From Mastigias papua (taxonomy: Eukaryota > Cnidaria > Scyphozoa > Rhizostomeae > Mastigiidae), in NCBI GenBank assembly GCA_964019165.1, contig OZ025279.1, positions 8,268,617 through 8,332,616 of the forward strand: a stretch of 64,000 nt of DNA, written 5' to 3'. The notes beneath the pieces were generated by a model. The model was given only the letters and a program-made list of their open reading frames with translations, was not told the origin of the DNA and made no database searches. Below are positions 1 to 38,563 of the stretch, piece by piece (the stretch's first letter is position 1; each line of letters begins with the position of its first letter). A program made the translations under genes and the position numbers.

Positions 1-676
1 CTTTCAACTAAGGCTGTATAAACAGAATATAATCTGTATGCGTTATTATGTTATTTTTGCCTCCATTCATATCATAGTTCAGTTTAATCTCTTTTACGTT
101 TTCACCGTTAACCTCAGTATATTGAACGGTTTTCCTGGTGCTCAGAGTATGTATGTTGTATCAACTATTTTGCAAGTTCTCGATAAAATGTAAGCTAATT
201 CTTCTGCTATCGATTTTTCATCGCACACCTGTCTATCGGAAGCAAATTGACCACTACCGTTGAGAAAGTCCTTCCCTTTGCCCTTTGTATTCCCTATCCA
301 TCAATAGTATTGAGAGTAATCAATAGCCATTTTAAGCCAAATTGATATTTTGATGCTCAAATTATCCATGACCGGAATCAAAGTCATGAAGGTATGTTCC
401 ATTCAGTGATTTTATTTTACTGAACTTTACACACTACGTACATTTCAATGTTCTGTGTCATATCTGAAACAGAAATGTTCAGGAACTTAAATGTATATAG
501 GATAGAAATCGAATAGTACAGAAAGAAATAGTTGTGATGCAGCTGTTATTTACGCCTTAGAAAATCTGCTACAAGCTGCTACAAGCTCCAGAGGGGATCG
601 GCTTGACGGTGTTCAGAAAAGAAACGCCGCATTGTTGGGGGATACTGTCATTTTCATCTTTTATTTCTCTTACCAG
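1..676. other. Intron or upstream sequence, no supported exon
   Basis: I see no convincing further transporter exon here. A frame in phase with the exon at 677 stays open back to about 560, but its translation has no SLC22 character, so I read it as intron. Confidence 0.4.
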
Positions 677-804
677 GACATTCTTCTCTTTGTAGAATAT
701 GCCTGGGCTCGGTTAGTACTTGGAACGATTGGTAAATTTGCCATTACAATATCATTCGACGCAATCTACACCTGGTCCACAGAGCTTTATCCCACGGAAA
801 TCAG
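677..804 (+). CDS. SLC22-like transporter, first visible coding exon
   Basis: The acceptor could be TACCAG ending at 676 or TTTGTAG ending at 695; both keep the frame. The donor is CAG|GTAGGC at 804/805. The exon encodes the membrane segment and the ELYPTEIR motif. Its 3' end and reading frame are secure; its 5' end is not. Confidence 0.7.
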
Positions 805-1803
805 GTAGGCTCTCTTCGAATCGCATGTAGTACTCCAGTTACCGACAATTGTGGGTTTAAGATCAAGGATCAGGAATACGTAATAGTGAGTTCAAATTAC
901 TTGATAGCAAGTTATACTTGTGAAATGAGCACGTACGGTATTGATAATAATAATAATTAAATTATTTACAGTAGGCAGGAGTACATAAGTATGTGGATAG
1001 CTAATGTATAAGCTAATTAAAGCCTACTACTTACAAAAATTATATTTAATGCCATGACTTTGTGCAGTTAGGCAGGGAGGACAGCCAAAGCTGGAAAGCC
1101 AGTGGAGAATCCAGCTATGATACTAGTGCCTTGAAAAGCCCACCTGGTACTATTTGGTTCCAAATGGCTATTACGTGGATATTGAGACATTATGGGTGAA
1201 AAGAGTGTGTAGGAGTCTGATCAAAGGCCAGCGAAATCTATGGTGATGGAACCTTTATAAAGCAGATAGTAATTCTGCAAGTGTGGGGTATCTGGGGACG
1301 CCTTGGGAGCACTCATGAACTTACATGGAAAGCTGTTGATGCCCCTGCCTTGTACAGAATTTTCTTCCAAGTTGAAATGCTTTGTCGACAGAATCGCTAT
1401 AACTTATTTCGCTGGATTTCGTCAGTAAGGGCTGTGTTGTTTTATAATTATTTGTGAATGAGCTAAGTAGTGTTGGTGATGATGATAATTTTGATAATAC
1501 TGACCTAGATTGCAGTTGTAAAATGACGTGTTTTTACATTACAGAGGTGCTGGGATGGGATATTTGCAGATTGCTGCACGCATTGGCTCTGCTCTTGCTC
1601 CTTGGGTTGCAAAGTGGTTGCTTGTGTTCAGCCCAATATTACCTTTCGCACTGATGGGAGCTTCTTCATTTGTATGTGGTGTTCTACTGTATTTTCTTCC
1701 TGAAACGGCGCACAAGAGTACTGCAGAGACCATTGAAGACCAATTTGATGATTGTAAACTCAACGGAAATAGCAATGATTTTGAGATGAAAACTGCCCTG
1801 TAG
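677..1803 (+). CDS. SLC22-like organic ion transporter, 3' end only (exons 677-804 and 1545-1803)
   Basis: This is the C-terminal part of a major facilitator superfamily transporter in the plasma membrane, of the SLC22 organic cation/anion type. The first visible exon encodes a membrane segment (GKFAITISFDAIY) followed by STELYPTEIR, which matches the conserved ELYPTxxR signature before the penultimate loop in SLC22 proteins. It stops at 804 before GTAGGC, two bases into an Arg codon. The second exon starts at 1545 after ACAG and completes that codon. It reads RGAGMGYLQIAARIGSALAP, two further hydrophobic segments, then LPETAHKSTAETIEDQF, the usual PET motif after the last helix, and ends at TAG 1801-1803. 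The phases agree across the 740-base intron. The 5' boundary is uncertain: acceptors end at 676 and 695, and the frame stays open upstream. The substrate cannot be read from this fragment. Confidence 0.8.
1545..1803 (+). CDS. SLC22-like transporter, last exon with stop codon
   Basis: The acceptor TTTTTACATTACAG ends at 1544. The exon encodes the last two membrane helices, the LPET motif and a short acidic cytosolic tail ending FEMKTAL, then TAG. Confidence 0.85.
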
Positions 1804-2030
1804 ATGATCTCAAACTCTCTTAGAAACGTGATTTAGATTGCAACATAGTGTTAGTTTTTGTATAAGAGACCTCTTTTTTAGCAACTGAACTCAATTTAAA
1901 AAATTATTACTATTAGCCAACTTCAGTTCTCTAGATATATGAGCATAAGCAACGATAAAGTAGTACGTAGCAAAAATACGTCTATTTGTAGAGTCACTTT
2001 AAAACTCAAATAAATCGTATCATATACAAT
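1804..2030 (+). other. 3' UTR of the SLC22-like gene with AATAAA at 2009-2014
   Basis: AT-rich sequence directly after the TAG stop carries AATAAA at 2009-2014, about 205 bases downstream, a normal distance for a polyadenylation signal. The cleavage site itself cannot be seen. Confidence 0.5.
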
Positions 2031-2083
2031 TCATAGAGAAAGAAATAGGCATTGATTTCTTTGCCTAGATAAATGTGTTACAT

Positions 2084-2331
2084 CAGAGGTTCCCAAACTG
2101 CCTTCAGCGATCCCATAGGAGACCTCGAAGGGATCCAGAAGGACCGCGAAGGCCACAAGAGAATGCCGTTGCTTTGAATCGTCGCTTTATTAACCTGTAT
2201 CGCTGTTGATAATTTTTTTCCATGAAAGTATATCTATTATACTATTTATTTGTTCCTCCGGGGAACCCTAATTCGTAAAGGTATGCTGGGGACCGCTATG
2301 TAAAATATTTTGAAAAGTTTGGGAACCACTG
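2084..2331. mobile_element. hAT-like MITE, copy 1
   Basis: The element begins CAGAGGTTCCCAAACT and ends AGTTTGGGAACCACTG, an inverted repeat of the hAT type. Flanking 8-mers TGTTACAT (2076-2083) and TATTATAT (2332-2339) match at 6 of 8 positions, as expected for an old 8-bp target duplication. It is too short to encode a transposase. A diverged relative lies at 26605-26889. Confidence 0.7.
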
Positions 2332-2842
2332 TATTATATGCATTGATAACATTTGTCTTTTCCTACTTTCCCTTCCTTATAATTACCAGTGGAAGAAAAC
2401 TGCAGTAAAATTATAGTGTTAAATTTACTGTACCATTCGTTACAGGAAAAGACTGGTGACAATCTAGTTACGAATACAACGTATAATTAAGGCTATTTGC
2501 AGTTATTTTGAACTATAATTTTCTATGAGATACCAAAGGGTATTGGTCTGGGAAGGTAAATCTGCGTCGAAATGATACAAAAATTTTTCCAATAACATCT
2601 AACAATGTTGGCTGCCATTTGTTCATAGTGGATAACCACTGTTTTGGGATCTATCGGGGGTGTTATCGGATGACAATGGATGGTAGTTGATCTCGATCAA
2701 AATTGTTGGGAGGATGGGGTTAAGGCTTCTGTTGTTGTAGGTGATGCTGGTGATGTTGTAAATGTTTAGACAAGTCACCTAACAAATTCAGGAAGCAGCA
2801 TTTCCAACTAAATGTACAAGTTTTTTTTATAAAAAAACAAGT

Positions 2843-3165
2843 ATATAGGAAACATGAGGCTCGAATCAGGCAAATATTAAGAAACAATTAAGAGCCACGG
2901 GCAGGCTGAGTTTCAAAAGTAAACTTGAAAAATCTGTTTTTGCGAGAAAATTGAACTCGAAATATAATACAAGGACACCCGTCTCTGAAATGTTTTTCAC
3001 TAAAACAACTCTGTCTCTCTTTAGCGCATATAATTTCTCGTCTTATAGTTCCCTTGTTGCTATAGGAAATTTCAAGAGTTTTAAGAAACACTTGAGAAAT
3101 ATTTAAGGTTGGATTTGGCAAAATATTAGGAAACATCCAGGCTGAGGGGAGAAAGTTTGTTTCTT
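2843..3165 (+). repeat. Dispersed repeat, copy 1 of 2
   Basis: This stretch is similar over its whole length to 33445-33730 in the same orientation. Shared blocks include AAGAAACAATTAAGA, GGCAGGCTGAGTTTCAAA and GTCTCTGAAAT. No coding capacity is seen, and the class of element is not recognised. Confidence 0.65.
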
Positions 3166-3924
3166 ATATAAAAAACGTGTAGGTGGCCATGGGTAAATAC
3201 GACCCTTGATACGGGAGTACATTGTTTAGAGCGTTTAGCCACACTTAGCTAACATATCAACCAACAATGTTGGACGTTGCAGGATGAAATGTTTGGAACG
3301 CTTGGCAGTTGATTTAACTTAATTTGTGGCTATTGATTAAGTTAAGAAAGTGAGATAGTTGTCATCACATCGGTGGAATAGGTGGCTAGAAGTGAAATAA
3401 ATCACAGCTTTGTAGGTTTCTTTGATTTATCGTAAGGATTGGATAGTTTACTAGCATTATTATTATATCCAATTACTTTCAATTGATAGTGTTTGGGGGG
3501 AAATAATGCGTTATTTTGTAGAAAGAGCATTTGTATACTTCATTTCTGCTGTTTCTTCTTGCAAACATAGCAATTAGAGACGTGATAGGGTATAGTTTTG
3601 TCTTTTATCATTTGCAGATGCGTAGATAAGAAAGTTCATAGGATGAGTAAGGAGTGTAGATTTTCGGACATTTGTATTATAAATATATTCGTTTTTCCAT
3701 GATTACTTTGAACATAACAGAGGCATCGAACCGTAACTATTCAGCATGGGTTTGCTTATTAAGCATTCTTCTTTTCGCTTCTTCACTTTTGTAAGGACTA
3801 GATAATTTTTGTGGAGTCTCGATGTCCTTAATTTTGATTACTTTAGACTCGAATGCGTTTTACAATTATTCTTTTTTCAAAAATGATTGTGTCCCATTAT
3901 ATGAGAAACGACATGTAATATAAA

Positions 3925-3990
3925 TCATAATTATCATCATCATCACCGTCCTTATCTTCATCATCATTATCATCATGATTATTATCATTT
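3925..3990. repeat. CAT/ATT-rich microsatellite
   Basis: Imperfect tandem CAT and ATT triplets, for example ATCATCATCATCACC and CTTCATCATCATTATCATC. Confidence 0.7.
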
Positions 3991-4010
3991 ATGTATGTAG
4001 AGTAGGCTAT

Positions 4011-4533
4011 TTACAATAGCTGAGTTACCGATAATTCAAGCCTACTTTCTACATATATGGACATACACAAGCTAAGTAAACAAAGGATATATAGAAAAAG
4101 ATAGCTACGTTTGGCCGTTGCGGTCAGAAACCTAACATTCTGAATATATATTTTGCATGGACTGCAGTTCCCTTTATCACAATTCCCCGATCTGATGTGT
4201 TTTTTGAAAAGTCTAAGGGTTGTTGATGTTTTAATTTCATGGGAAAGGAGCTCCCACAGTTTATTGCCAAGGTTGCCTATGGTTTCAACCCATGAGGGAG
4301 TAGGTCTCACTTTGGCGAGTCTCTATGACGTTAGGCCGAGCTACTTTTGAGAGTAAAGCATTGAATGGAGATGTGTGATACCAATCTAGTCCGAATTTAT
4401 TTGCCAAAACAATGTGCTTACTTAATCGCATCTTAAAATGAGCATGTTTTGGCACACTGTACTTATTTTCTTGGCAAATTGGGCATAAAACTATACGCAT
4501 AAAGTGCGTTCTTACGAACTCAGAGTGCCGCAT
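4011..4533 (-). pseudogene. Decayed non-LTR retrotransposon fragment, reverse transcriptase C-terminal tail (tentative)
   Basis: On the minus strand two overlapping frames together resemble the region after the reverse transcriptase domain of animal LINEs. One frame (4533 down to 4285) ends VARPNVIETRQSETYSLMG. The next (4310 down to 4011) continues WVETIGNLGNKLWELLSHEI and then TSTTLRLFKKHIRSGNCDK. In LINEs this place has a 'G-x-x-LWN-x-LP-x-x-I+-x-x-x-x-x-x-FK+-x-L' pattern followed by a Cys-rich end. A frame change near 4290-4310 is needed to join them, so it is broken. The identification rests on a short motif and could be wrong. Confidence 0.4.
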
Positions 4534-4807
4534 TGGAAATGACTGGATGCTCTGTTGACCCTAAAAGTCTTACAATGGTTTGCTCTTCTTCGAGTTTTCT
4601 TCATTTATGAAGCCAATGAAACTAGGCAGATCAACATAAAGAGAAAGCAGATGTACCATGCAATTTTCAAGAAAAAAACGAAAACTGTGACATTCCAGTA
4701 AACGTTTACACCTCAACAACAAGGATTAAAGGTACTGACTTGCAAGGAACCTAAAACAAAATCTATTTCCTAAAACAACTCAGATACGGAAGAATTCGAT
4801 CTGCAGG

Positions 4808-5304
4808 CTTGTTTTATTATGAACCACTTTATAAGGAATCTACATGTAGAATGTAAAATATTTAAAGAACTTATGGTACTAAAGGAAAATTCCACAATGA
4901 ACTTTCAATTTGAAAAATTTTTTTAACATCAAGCAATAAAGAGCTAAGAAGCCGGTTCCATTAATCTTCAACCAACACCAGCATAAAATGTTTGCTATGC
5001 TTGTGTCAAAGTGCTTCATTGAGTATGATTTAGGCTTTTACATTTTAACATTATGCTTTAACGGTTATAAAACTTGTTCCCTACCTGCTTTGTGTGTTGG
5101 TCTTTAGTTATAACCAAAATTAACAGCAAAGTTCAGAAATTCAGTGTTTTACTCGTGTCTTTACCATTTTATAGCGCTAAATTTGCAATGAAAATCAAGG
5201 AACTAGTAAGAACTTGTTAGTGCTACAATTTGATCACTGGAGGTCCAAAAATAAGGAGCTTTTGTAGGCCCCGATCTAGGTTCCTAATAAATAAAAAGCG
5301 TGTA
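4808..5304 (-). mobile_element. TA-flanked MITE, family M1, copy A
   Basis: A member of a family of about 460 bp whose best copies are at 41862-42321 and 45187-45645. This copy starts near TTATTATGAACCACTTTATAAGG and ends TAATAAATAAAAAGCGTGTA. Marker blocks CTACATGTAGAA and CTAGGTTCCT are present. It lies between the transporter gene and IFT74. Confidence 0.75.
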
Positions 5305-5885
5305 GTTAGCTATGTAGTTACATGAAAGTATTTCCTTTCAAAATTTAACGCTTAGATACAAGATAAAAACCATTCATCATTTGCCTGGCAAATAATAAAT
5401 TCTAAAGGAGGTGTCCCTCTATCCCCCTCCCTGCACATGTAAGTGTTTGTTTGAAGGAATTAAGTAACTGTACTGACCTCACGAAATAAACCAACAGGGC
5501 CTTAACAATTCATTACTCTCCAACAATAGCTTCTAAAATTTACTTCTTCCTTTTGTAATCTGAGGTTATTCCAAGTTTTGAAAATATCACCAGTGCTTTG
5601 CCGACCTCATCGCCGGCGTCTGCTGTCTGACAAAATGTTTTTCTTTGAGTGGAGCTCAGACCTTGCTGTGTTGTTGTTGTTTGTTGAACGCCATTTTGAA
5701 TCTTCTTTGAATAAAAGTTGTGTTTATAGAGACGTAAATTGGGAAAAAACGCTTGAGTTTAGAGCTATACATAATTAGGAAGTATTCAGTTTTGCTCATA
5801 GTACCATATTTTAATAGCAATTGTTGACTTTTATTCTTTGAAGATTGTATATTCAACATTTCAAGTTGTCTTCGGTACCTGGCTT
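5305..5885. other. Intergenic sequence upstream of IFT74
   Basis: No exon or repeat is supported here. A CT- and CG-containing patch around 5600-5640 stands out slightly from the AT-rich surroundings and could belong to the promoter region. Confidence 0.3.
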
Positions 5886-5899
5886 GTTTTCATGGCAAC
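5886..5899 (+). promoter_or_regulatory. RFX-type X-box in the IFT74 promoter region
   Basis: The 14-mer GTTTTCATGGCAAC fits the X-box consensus GTHNYYATRRNAAC at every position. RFX transcription factors bind this motif in promoters of ciliary genes, usually within a few hundred bases of the start. Here it lies about 70 bases before the proposed first exon end and 430 bases before the first in-frame coding exon of IFT74, a gene class that RFX is known to control. Confidence 0.65.
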
Positions 5900-5964
5900 G
5901 CATACATAAACTGCAGCACAGAGGCTTATCTTTCGTACCAGCCAAAGCTGATTAGAGGGATAGA

Positions 5965-33042
<27,078 letters not shown>

Positions 33043-33140
33043 CATTGCATAGAACTTCAATTTATATTCTATATTTGTATGTTATTAGTAGTGTTGGTAG
33101 TGTTTCTGTGTAGTAATAAAGTAACATTCATCTTGTGTTT
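33043..33140 (+). other. IFT74: IFT74 3' UTR with AATAAA at 33115-33120
   Basis: The short 3' UTR has AATAAA 73 bases after the stop codon, followed by a GT-rich stretch (TTGTGTTTTCTGG), as in a normal polyadenylation site. Confidence 0.65.
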
Positions 33141-33444
33141 TCTGGGAATTCTGTTCTCGCTAGACAGTTATTGGACTGGAAGGCGTTTACGCAGAAGCTA
33201 ATGAAGTCCCTATGATTTATGATACAAAGCACACTAGCAGTCACCGCTCTAATATTCTATGTTTTGTGCGATAGAATCCCGAATATTTAGCGTGAACCTT
33301 TGCTCTTAGATAATCCTAGGATTTTCTCATTCTTTCTTTATGGTTACTATCTTTCGAAAGGTATTATCGCCAGGGATAAATATAGTAGTTGCAATTTCGA
33401 AGTCTGGTGTAATACACGTTTGTATAAGAAACAAGGACATAGAA

Positions 33445-33730
33445 AACAAGAGGCTTAAATCAGGCAAAAATTAAGAAACAATTAAGACCCACAGGCAGGC
33501 TGAGTTTCAAACGTAAATTTGAAAAGTTTTGCGAGAAGTTTTTATTGAACTGGAAGCAAAATACAGACATCTGTCTCTGAAATATTTTTAACTAATAATT
33601 CCATTGCTCATCTCATAGTGTCCTTGTTGCTGTATGAAATTGCAGGAATTTTAAGAAACAGAAACACTTAAGGCTGGAATTGACAAAATATTAGGGAACA
33701 GCCAAGCTGAAAGGAGAACGTTTGTTTCGT
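33445..33730 (+). repeat. Dispersed repeat, copy 2 of 2
   Basis: Same-orientation partner of 2843-3165, for example AGGCTTAAATCAGGCAAA and GCAGGCTGAGTTTCAAACG. It lies just downstream of IFT74. Confidence 0.65.
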
Positions 33731-34007
33731 TTTTGAAAAAGACCTGTATCCATTAACCTTTCGCAAGGAACAAACAGCAGTTGAATCTACGCTTTGTCTT
33801 GACTTTGTACTCTTTTTTACTCTGGTTCTACGCAAGACTGCTGCTTCTTTAGTTCATTTTGTTCAGGCGTTGTGATGAGGATGTTTGCCTCTCCTTTTTA
33901 TGTTTAATGCTTAGACTATGTTGTTTTTGGTTGTTCAATAAAAGCACAGTAATTATTTTGCTTCGTCAGTGATTATGAATTATTGCAGTATGAGATTATT
34001 GTTGTAT

Positions 34008-34405
34008 TACACGCTTTTTATAAGTAACCCAGCTCAAGGTCTACTTCCAAAAGTTCCTTATTGTTGGACTTTCAATGATCAAATTGCTGTACTAAAAGTT
34101 CTTTGATAGTTCTTTAATTTTCAGCACACAGATAGTGCATAAAAGTGATACAGGCATAAGGAAACTATTGAAATCTTGAATTTTGCCTTTGAGTTTGCTT
34201 GTAACGTAAGATCAGTGAAGGAAGGACTTTATATAAGCAACTGAAAAATGAAGGACTTAACAAGCATAGCAAACGTTATGTGAGGGTTTTGGCTGTAAAT
34301 GAATAGAGCCAGCTTTCTAACTCTTCATTGGTTAGTGTTATAAGAATTGTTCAAATTGAAAAGTTCCTTAAGGAGTGCTTCTCTAGTAGTATAAGTTCTT
34401 TTTCT
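34008..34405 (+). mobile_element. TA-flanked MITE, family M1, copy D
   Basis: Starts TACACGCTTTTTATAAGTAA and CCCAGCTCAAGGTCTA. The right end is decayed after AGTAGTATAAGTTC. Confidence 0.7.
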
Positions 34406-34930
34406 CGGATAATTTTTGAAATTGTTTATTGTATCTTTCTTAAGTTTCGTATAATCTTTTGTTATATTTGAAAGTAACGAAATTCTAAAGCTCCCCTTAG
34501 GATTTTTTTGTTTCTATACTTGAAAAATATTACTTCAAGATACTCTCTCTTTGGAAATGCTTAGTATACCCTTAATTGCTAATTAGGCCCCTGCCCTACA
34601 AATTCTTAGTTGGTTGCGTGCCTAAGGTATAGCATTTGTGTAAAACACCTGCACACTGATTACTAGAACTTTCTTATTGCATAAGAACATGGAAAATCTT
34701 ATTTCAAAATTGTACGTTCTTATATAGCGTATGGATATAGAAATTTCTGTTGATTATATGCTGGAGGGTTATCCGAAACTCTTGCATGATTGCTAATTTT
34801 ATTTCACATAGCCTGCCCCCAATCCAAGGATTTCATTTGCTTTTTATAATTTAGCAGTTAAGTTGAAGGCTGTATCGCTTTCCAATGGATCATGTTCAAG
34901 AGATCAGAACTGTCTTTTTGCAGTTTATTT

Positions 34931-35212
34931 GCTCGATCATATAGCTCTTGGCTGCTGTGCAGAAGGTTGATGGTTCAAGGTGGGCGTTCCCTCTGGCCAA
35001 AGTTGGGGTGCCTGCTCACTGTCAACCCAGCATCAAATGGATACCTGGTGGCAACACTAGGGGGTGGGGGAGGATAAGGCGGTGAGGAAAGGAACTGGCT
35101 ACACCTTACTCACTTTTACGACGACCCAAGTAAAGTGCTCTCTCTAACAGACTCTCCACGACGTACGCAATCGTATATGGGACTAACTTTACCTTTATAA
35201 TAACAAACAAAC
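34931..35212 (+). mobile_element. tRNA-derived SINE (tentative)
   Basis: The 5' part has an A-box-like TAGCTCTTGGCTG near 34942 and, about 30 bases on, GATGGTTCAAGG, which fits the B box GGTTCRANNCC in its first half. A GC-richer body follows (ACCCAGCATCAAATGGATAC, GGTGGCAACACTAG), then an AT/AAC-rich tail near 35200 (AATAACAAACAAAC). This order is that of a tRNA-type SINE; no second copy exists in the window. Confidence 0.5.
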
Positions 35213-38041
35213 GGTTATCTGCGCGTCTATTTCTTATCACTGAATACTTCTCATTCATTTCGACTGATTTTCAGCTTGAAATCAGGGCCATCGGTTTATA
35301 GGTTGTGTTTAGAAACTATGGGGTTTTATGAAGAAACTGAAAAGACGTCTGGCCGCTCACAATAGTCGTTTGTGACAAAGGCTGCCCTGGTGTACATTCA
35401 CCTGCTTTATATGCAGGCCACCTGCCATTCAGACTGAATGAAATAGTAGCATTAATATTTCATAATGGGAGGTGCCTTGCCGCTTCCAAGTTATGTGGCG
35501 GACCACGCAAAGGTTGGCCCTGATTTAGGCTAATGATCTCGTTCCTCTTTGACCCGCAACGACTACTTAGACTTAGTGGCAAGTAAACGTATTTGGCTGC
35601 GCTTAGGCACGCATGTGCCTGCCCATGCATATGAATGTACCCGTCAATGCCTTTTATAATCTTTGAACGGTTGTACATGCTTCTACGGGTTGTCTTCTTC
35701 AATCGATTTACCCAAGTGGACCCTTCAAGCACTTAGGACAGTCGCGGCTTTTGTAAATATCCCATGTGCTGCTTTTCCATACGTACTAGTTTTTCCAGTA
35801 ATACCAGTAAGGGCACCAGATGGAAGTATCCTCGAAGCAAAACGTTGGGCAAATAACTTTAAATCGAATTCAGGGCTGTGTTTTAAAGTTATCTCTGCTA
35901 AATTTAGACTTAAGTCGTATATTAAAAAGGTTTAAATGCAATAATGCGAGAGATTCTTGTGGAAATGGACGTTTTCGTAGTAAGTCAGTTTGTAGCCAAA
36001 TAGAGATCTAACAATCAGTATTTTTTGAATCAATAGATCCCCTGGTGGTTAAAGCGTCCATCTTCTATCATTATCGGAACTTGTTAAGTAGGTGTAATGA
36101 AATAAGCTGAATTAATGGGTAGAAGATTGAGATGACTATATCCGCAGTATGCTTTCTCTTCGATCCACGAGTCCACTGTTCCATACTGAATTATTGCTAT
36201 AGTTTGTGGTCTGGTATTTAAGCTGCGTCTTTCTTTGATCCTTTTGAAGTAGAATACATAGTCAACATTAAGGATATGCACTTTAAGTATCCCAACCTAC
36301 GACTAACGATTCACAAGTATGACTGTATTCAAATTCTTGTTTATGATACTGATGAATATTGGAGTATTTGCTACACACAATGATTAGGGAGTGGTAAGGT
36401 ATCATTTGTTGTGGAAGGCCGATATTTCAATAGCACCGCCAAAATCTTTACATTCTCGTCATCGAAATACAAAATATGGAGGAGGTAGTGAAACTGTTAG
36501 TTGGTAAGTTAAAAATTATAGCTCCACTTTCAGTTTTATCATCTTAGATGTATAAAACACTGTTTCAGTTACAAACCTTTGCAAGGGATAATTGTTAGAA
36601 TAACACCTTGCTACCTACCAGAACTGTATAACTTAGGCCCGCTAATATTGTGTAGAGTTCGTCTGGCACAGTTTAGGACATGGCTGCGATATTGGAAACT
36701 AAATGCAGTAAAAAGAATGACTTGCAAGATAATATGAAAGTAACTGGGTAGTGGAACCTAGCAAAGTTTCGACGTCATTTGTTCTGAGAAACAAATGTAA
36801 GTTTGGTCTTTGTTTGATAGACACGTGAGGACGTAGGCAACAGATTTTCGCATTAGGTCGCCTAATGATAAGCATCCTGTTTTTGAGTAATGACCAAACT
36901 ATTGGCAATAGCAACTTCTCATGCTTCTTCCGCACAAAAAAGAGTTAGATGTTTATCAAAATGTTACTACTTGTCCCCAGTATGTTTGGTAAGTAGTTCA
37001 TTGATTCACTAGCATGCGATTTTCACACTACCTGTGGCATGAACTGATTTAGGACATTTCCAGGTAGACCAACTTGGTTGTTACTTACTTACAAGATATC
37101 ATATTTAACTTGGAGAACAGAACTGGGCCTGGGGTTAGCGAATAGATTTGCTGAGACGCTGTTTATAAGGCCCTGAAGCCCAGTTTTACTAATGTAGCCA
37201 TAACACTTACTTCTTATCACAACTAGAGAATAATGACTATTTATTAAACATATAAAGTAGACAAGGGTATTATGGTGTGATAATTTTAAACGATACCATC
37301 AGCTCGACAGTATATATGAATAGATTTTTGCGCTTTTATGGTAGTATGGTATAATGCATATTTACCATTATGAAATGTGGGGGGGGGGTAGTTCTTCGTT
37401 TCATCATATTATGTACATATTGGTTTCTAGCAGGAGCGAAAACTCTTGTAGGCAAATCAGTGTCATTGAGAAACTTTAGTTTTACAAGATTTTATTGCTG
37501 TTGTTATTTTTTGCTATTCCATACATGTATAATTGAAATTACACAAATATCTTAATATCAGTCAGTCAAAGAGTCCCCTTGCTGTCTAGATGATTTGCTG
37601 TTATACAGTGGCTTACCAGTTATGAATTATTTGAATTTTTCATGTGAAACCAGGAACACTATTAAACTGACTAAGGCATTACAAATTTATGAATTTGAAA
37701 TCTTCTATGACTAATACAATGAATTATTAATAGTCTTGTAGTAATAACCTTACTTCAGTAAGCAAATCTTTTTAGATGGCAAAGTTAAGCTGCAACCATA
37801 AGAGAGAATTCCAATGAAAGAGTTGATTGATATAAATTTCCCCTAAACAATGCCATATTCATTGAGATTGAAACATGCATGTGGCTTTAGGACCATTCAT
37901 AAAAGACACCCAGCAAGAGATTAATGTTTAGACCTCTCTTTTGGCATTGCCCCTATTCAGGAACCTCTTCCTCCTTCAATGATCCACCAGTGCCTATGCC
38001 AAAACCTACCCAAACATGTGTAAGCTGAATGGTAAGCTGAG
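35213..38041. other. Intergenic sequence without recognised gene
   Basis: No open frame here looks like a conserved protein and no clear repeat was found, except a short G run at 37380-37388. The frames around 35460-35935 on both strands are unconvincing. Confidence 0.3.
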
Positions 38042-38044
38042 TAA

Positions 38045-38563
38045 GGGGCTGACTACATGAAGCAGGCTAGCCTCCTAACTGAGCTGGCTTGGCTATCCGG
38101 ACTGAAATTTCTAACCAATTGCATGAAGTGGGCTGGCCAGGGCTTCCTGTGCTTCGAAATTGGCGCTAAACAGTTTGGCACATGAATTGTGATTTCTCAA
38201 CATGGCTGCTGTATATACCAAAAAGCAATTTTCTGTTATGAGAGCACTAATCCAGCAGTTTGGGATGTTAACCTCATTGTTGCTTCAACTTCTTTACTTT
38301 ATGTATATATAGCTTATTTGAAGCGTGTTGATTATCAGTTGTTATGCTACAAGAAGGAATATTTTATGTAGAAAGTCGAAATATATGAAGAGATTAAGAA
38401 TCTCAGCCTGGTAGGCAGAAGGTGGGATCTACGCTAACCTGGCTAGCCCGTTTGGCATGTAATTGAAATTTTGGAATAACAAGAAGTCCTATTGACACCG
38501 GGCTAGCCCGCGTAGCCGAGCAAGCTAGCCTAAATGGGCCAGCCCGCTCATGAAATCAGCCTC
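38045..38563. mobile_element. PIF/Harbinger-like non-autonomous element
   Basis: The left end GGGGCTGACTACATGAAGCA and the inverted right end GAGGCTGATTTCATGAGCGG are imperfect terminal repeats. The element is flanked on both sides by TAA (38042-38044 and 38564-38566), the 3-bp target type of PIF/Harbinger. GGCTAGCC motifs recur inside in both orientations. No transposase is encoded. Confidence 0.65.

Noticed and set aside
530..676. Upstream extension of the transporter exon in the same open frame
   Set aside because: The translated sequence has no SLC22 character and two good acceptors lie downstream of it.
36036..36060. A-box-like GGTGGTTAAAGCG, candidate tRNA or SINE head
   Set aside because: No B box lies at the right distance and no cloverleaf can be drawn.
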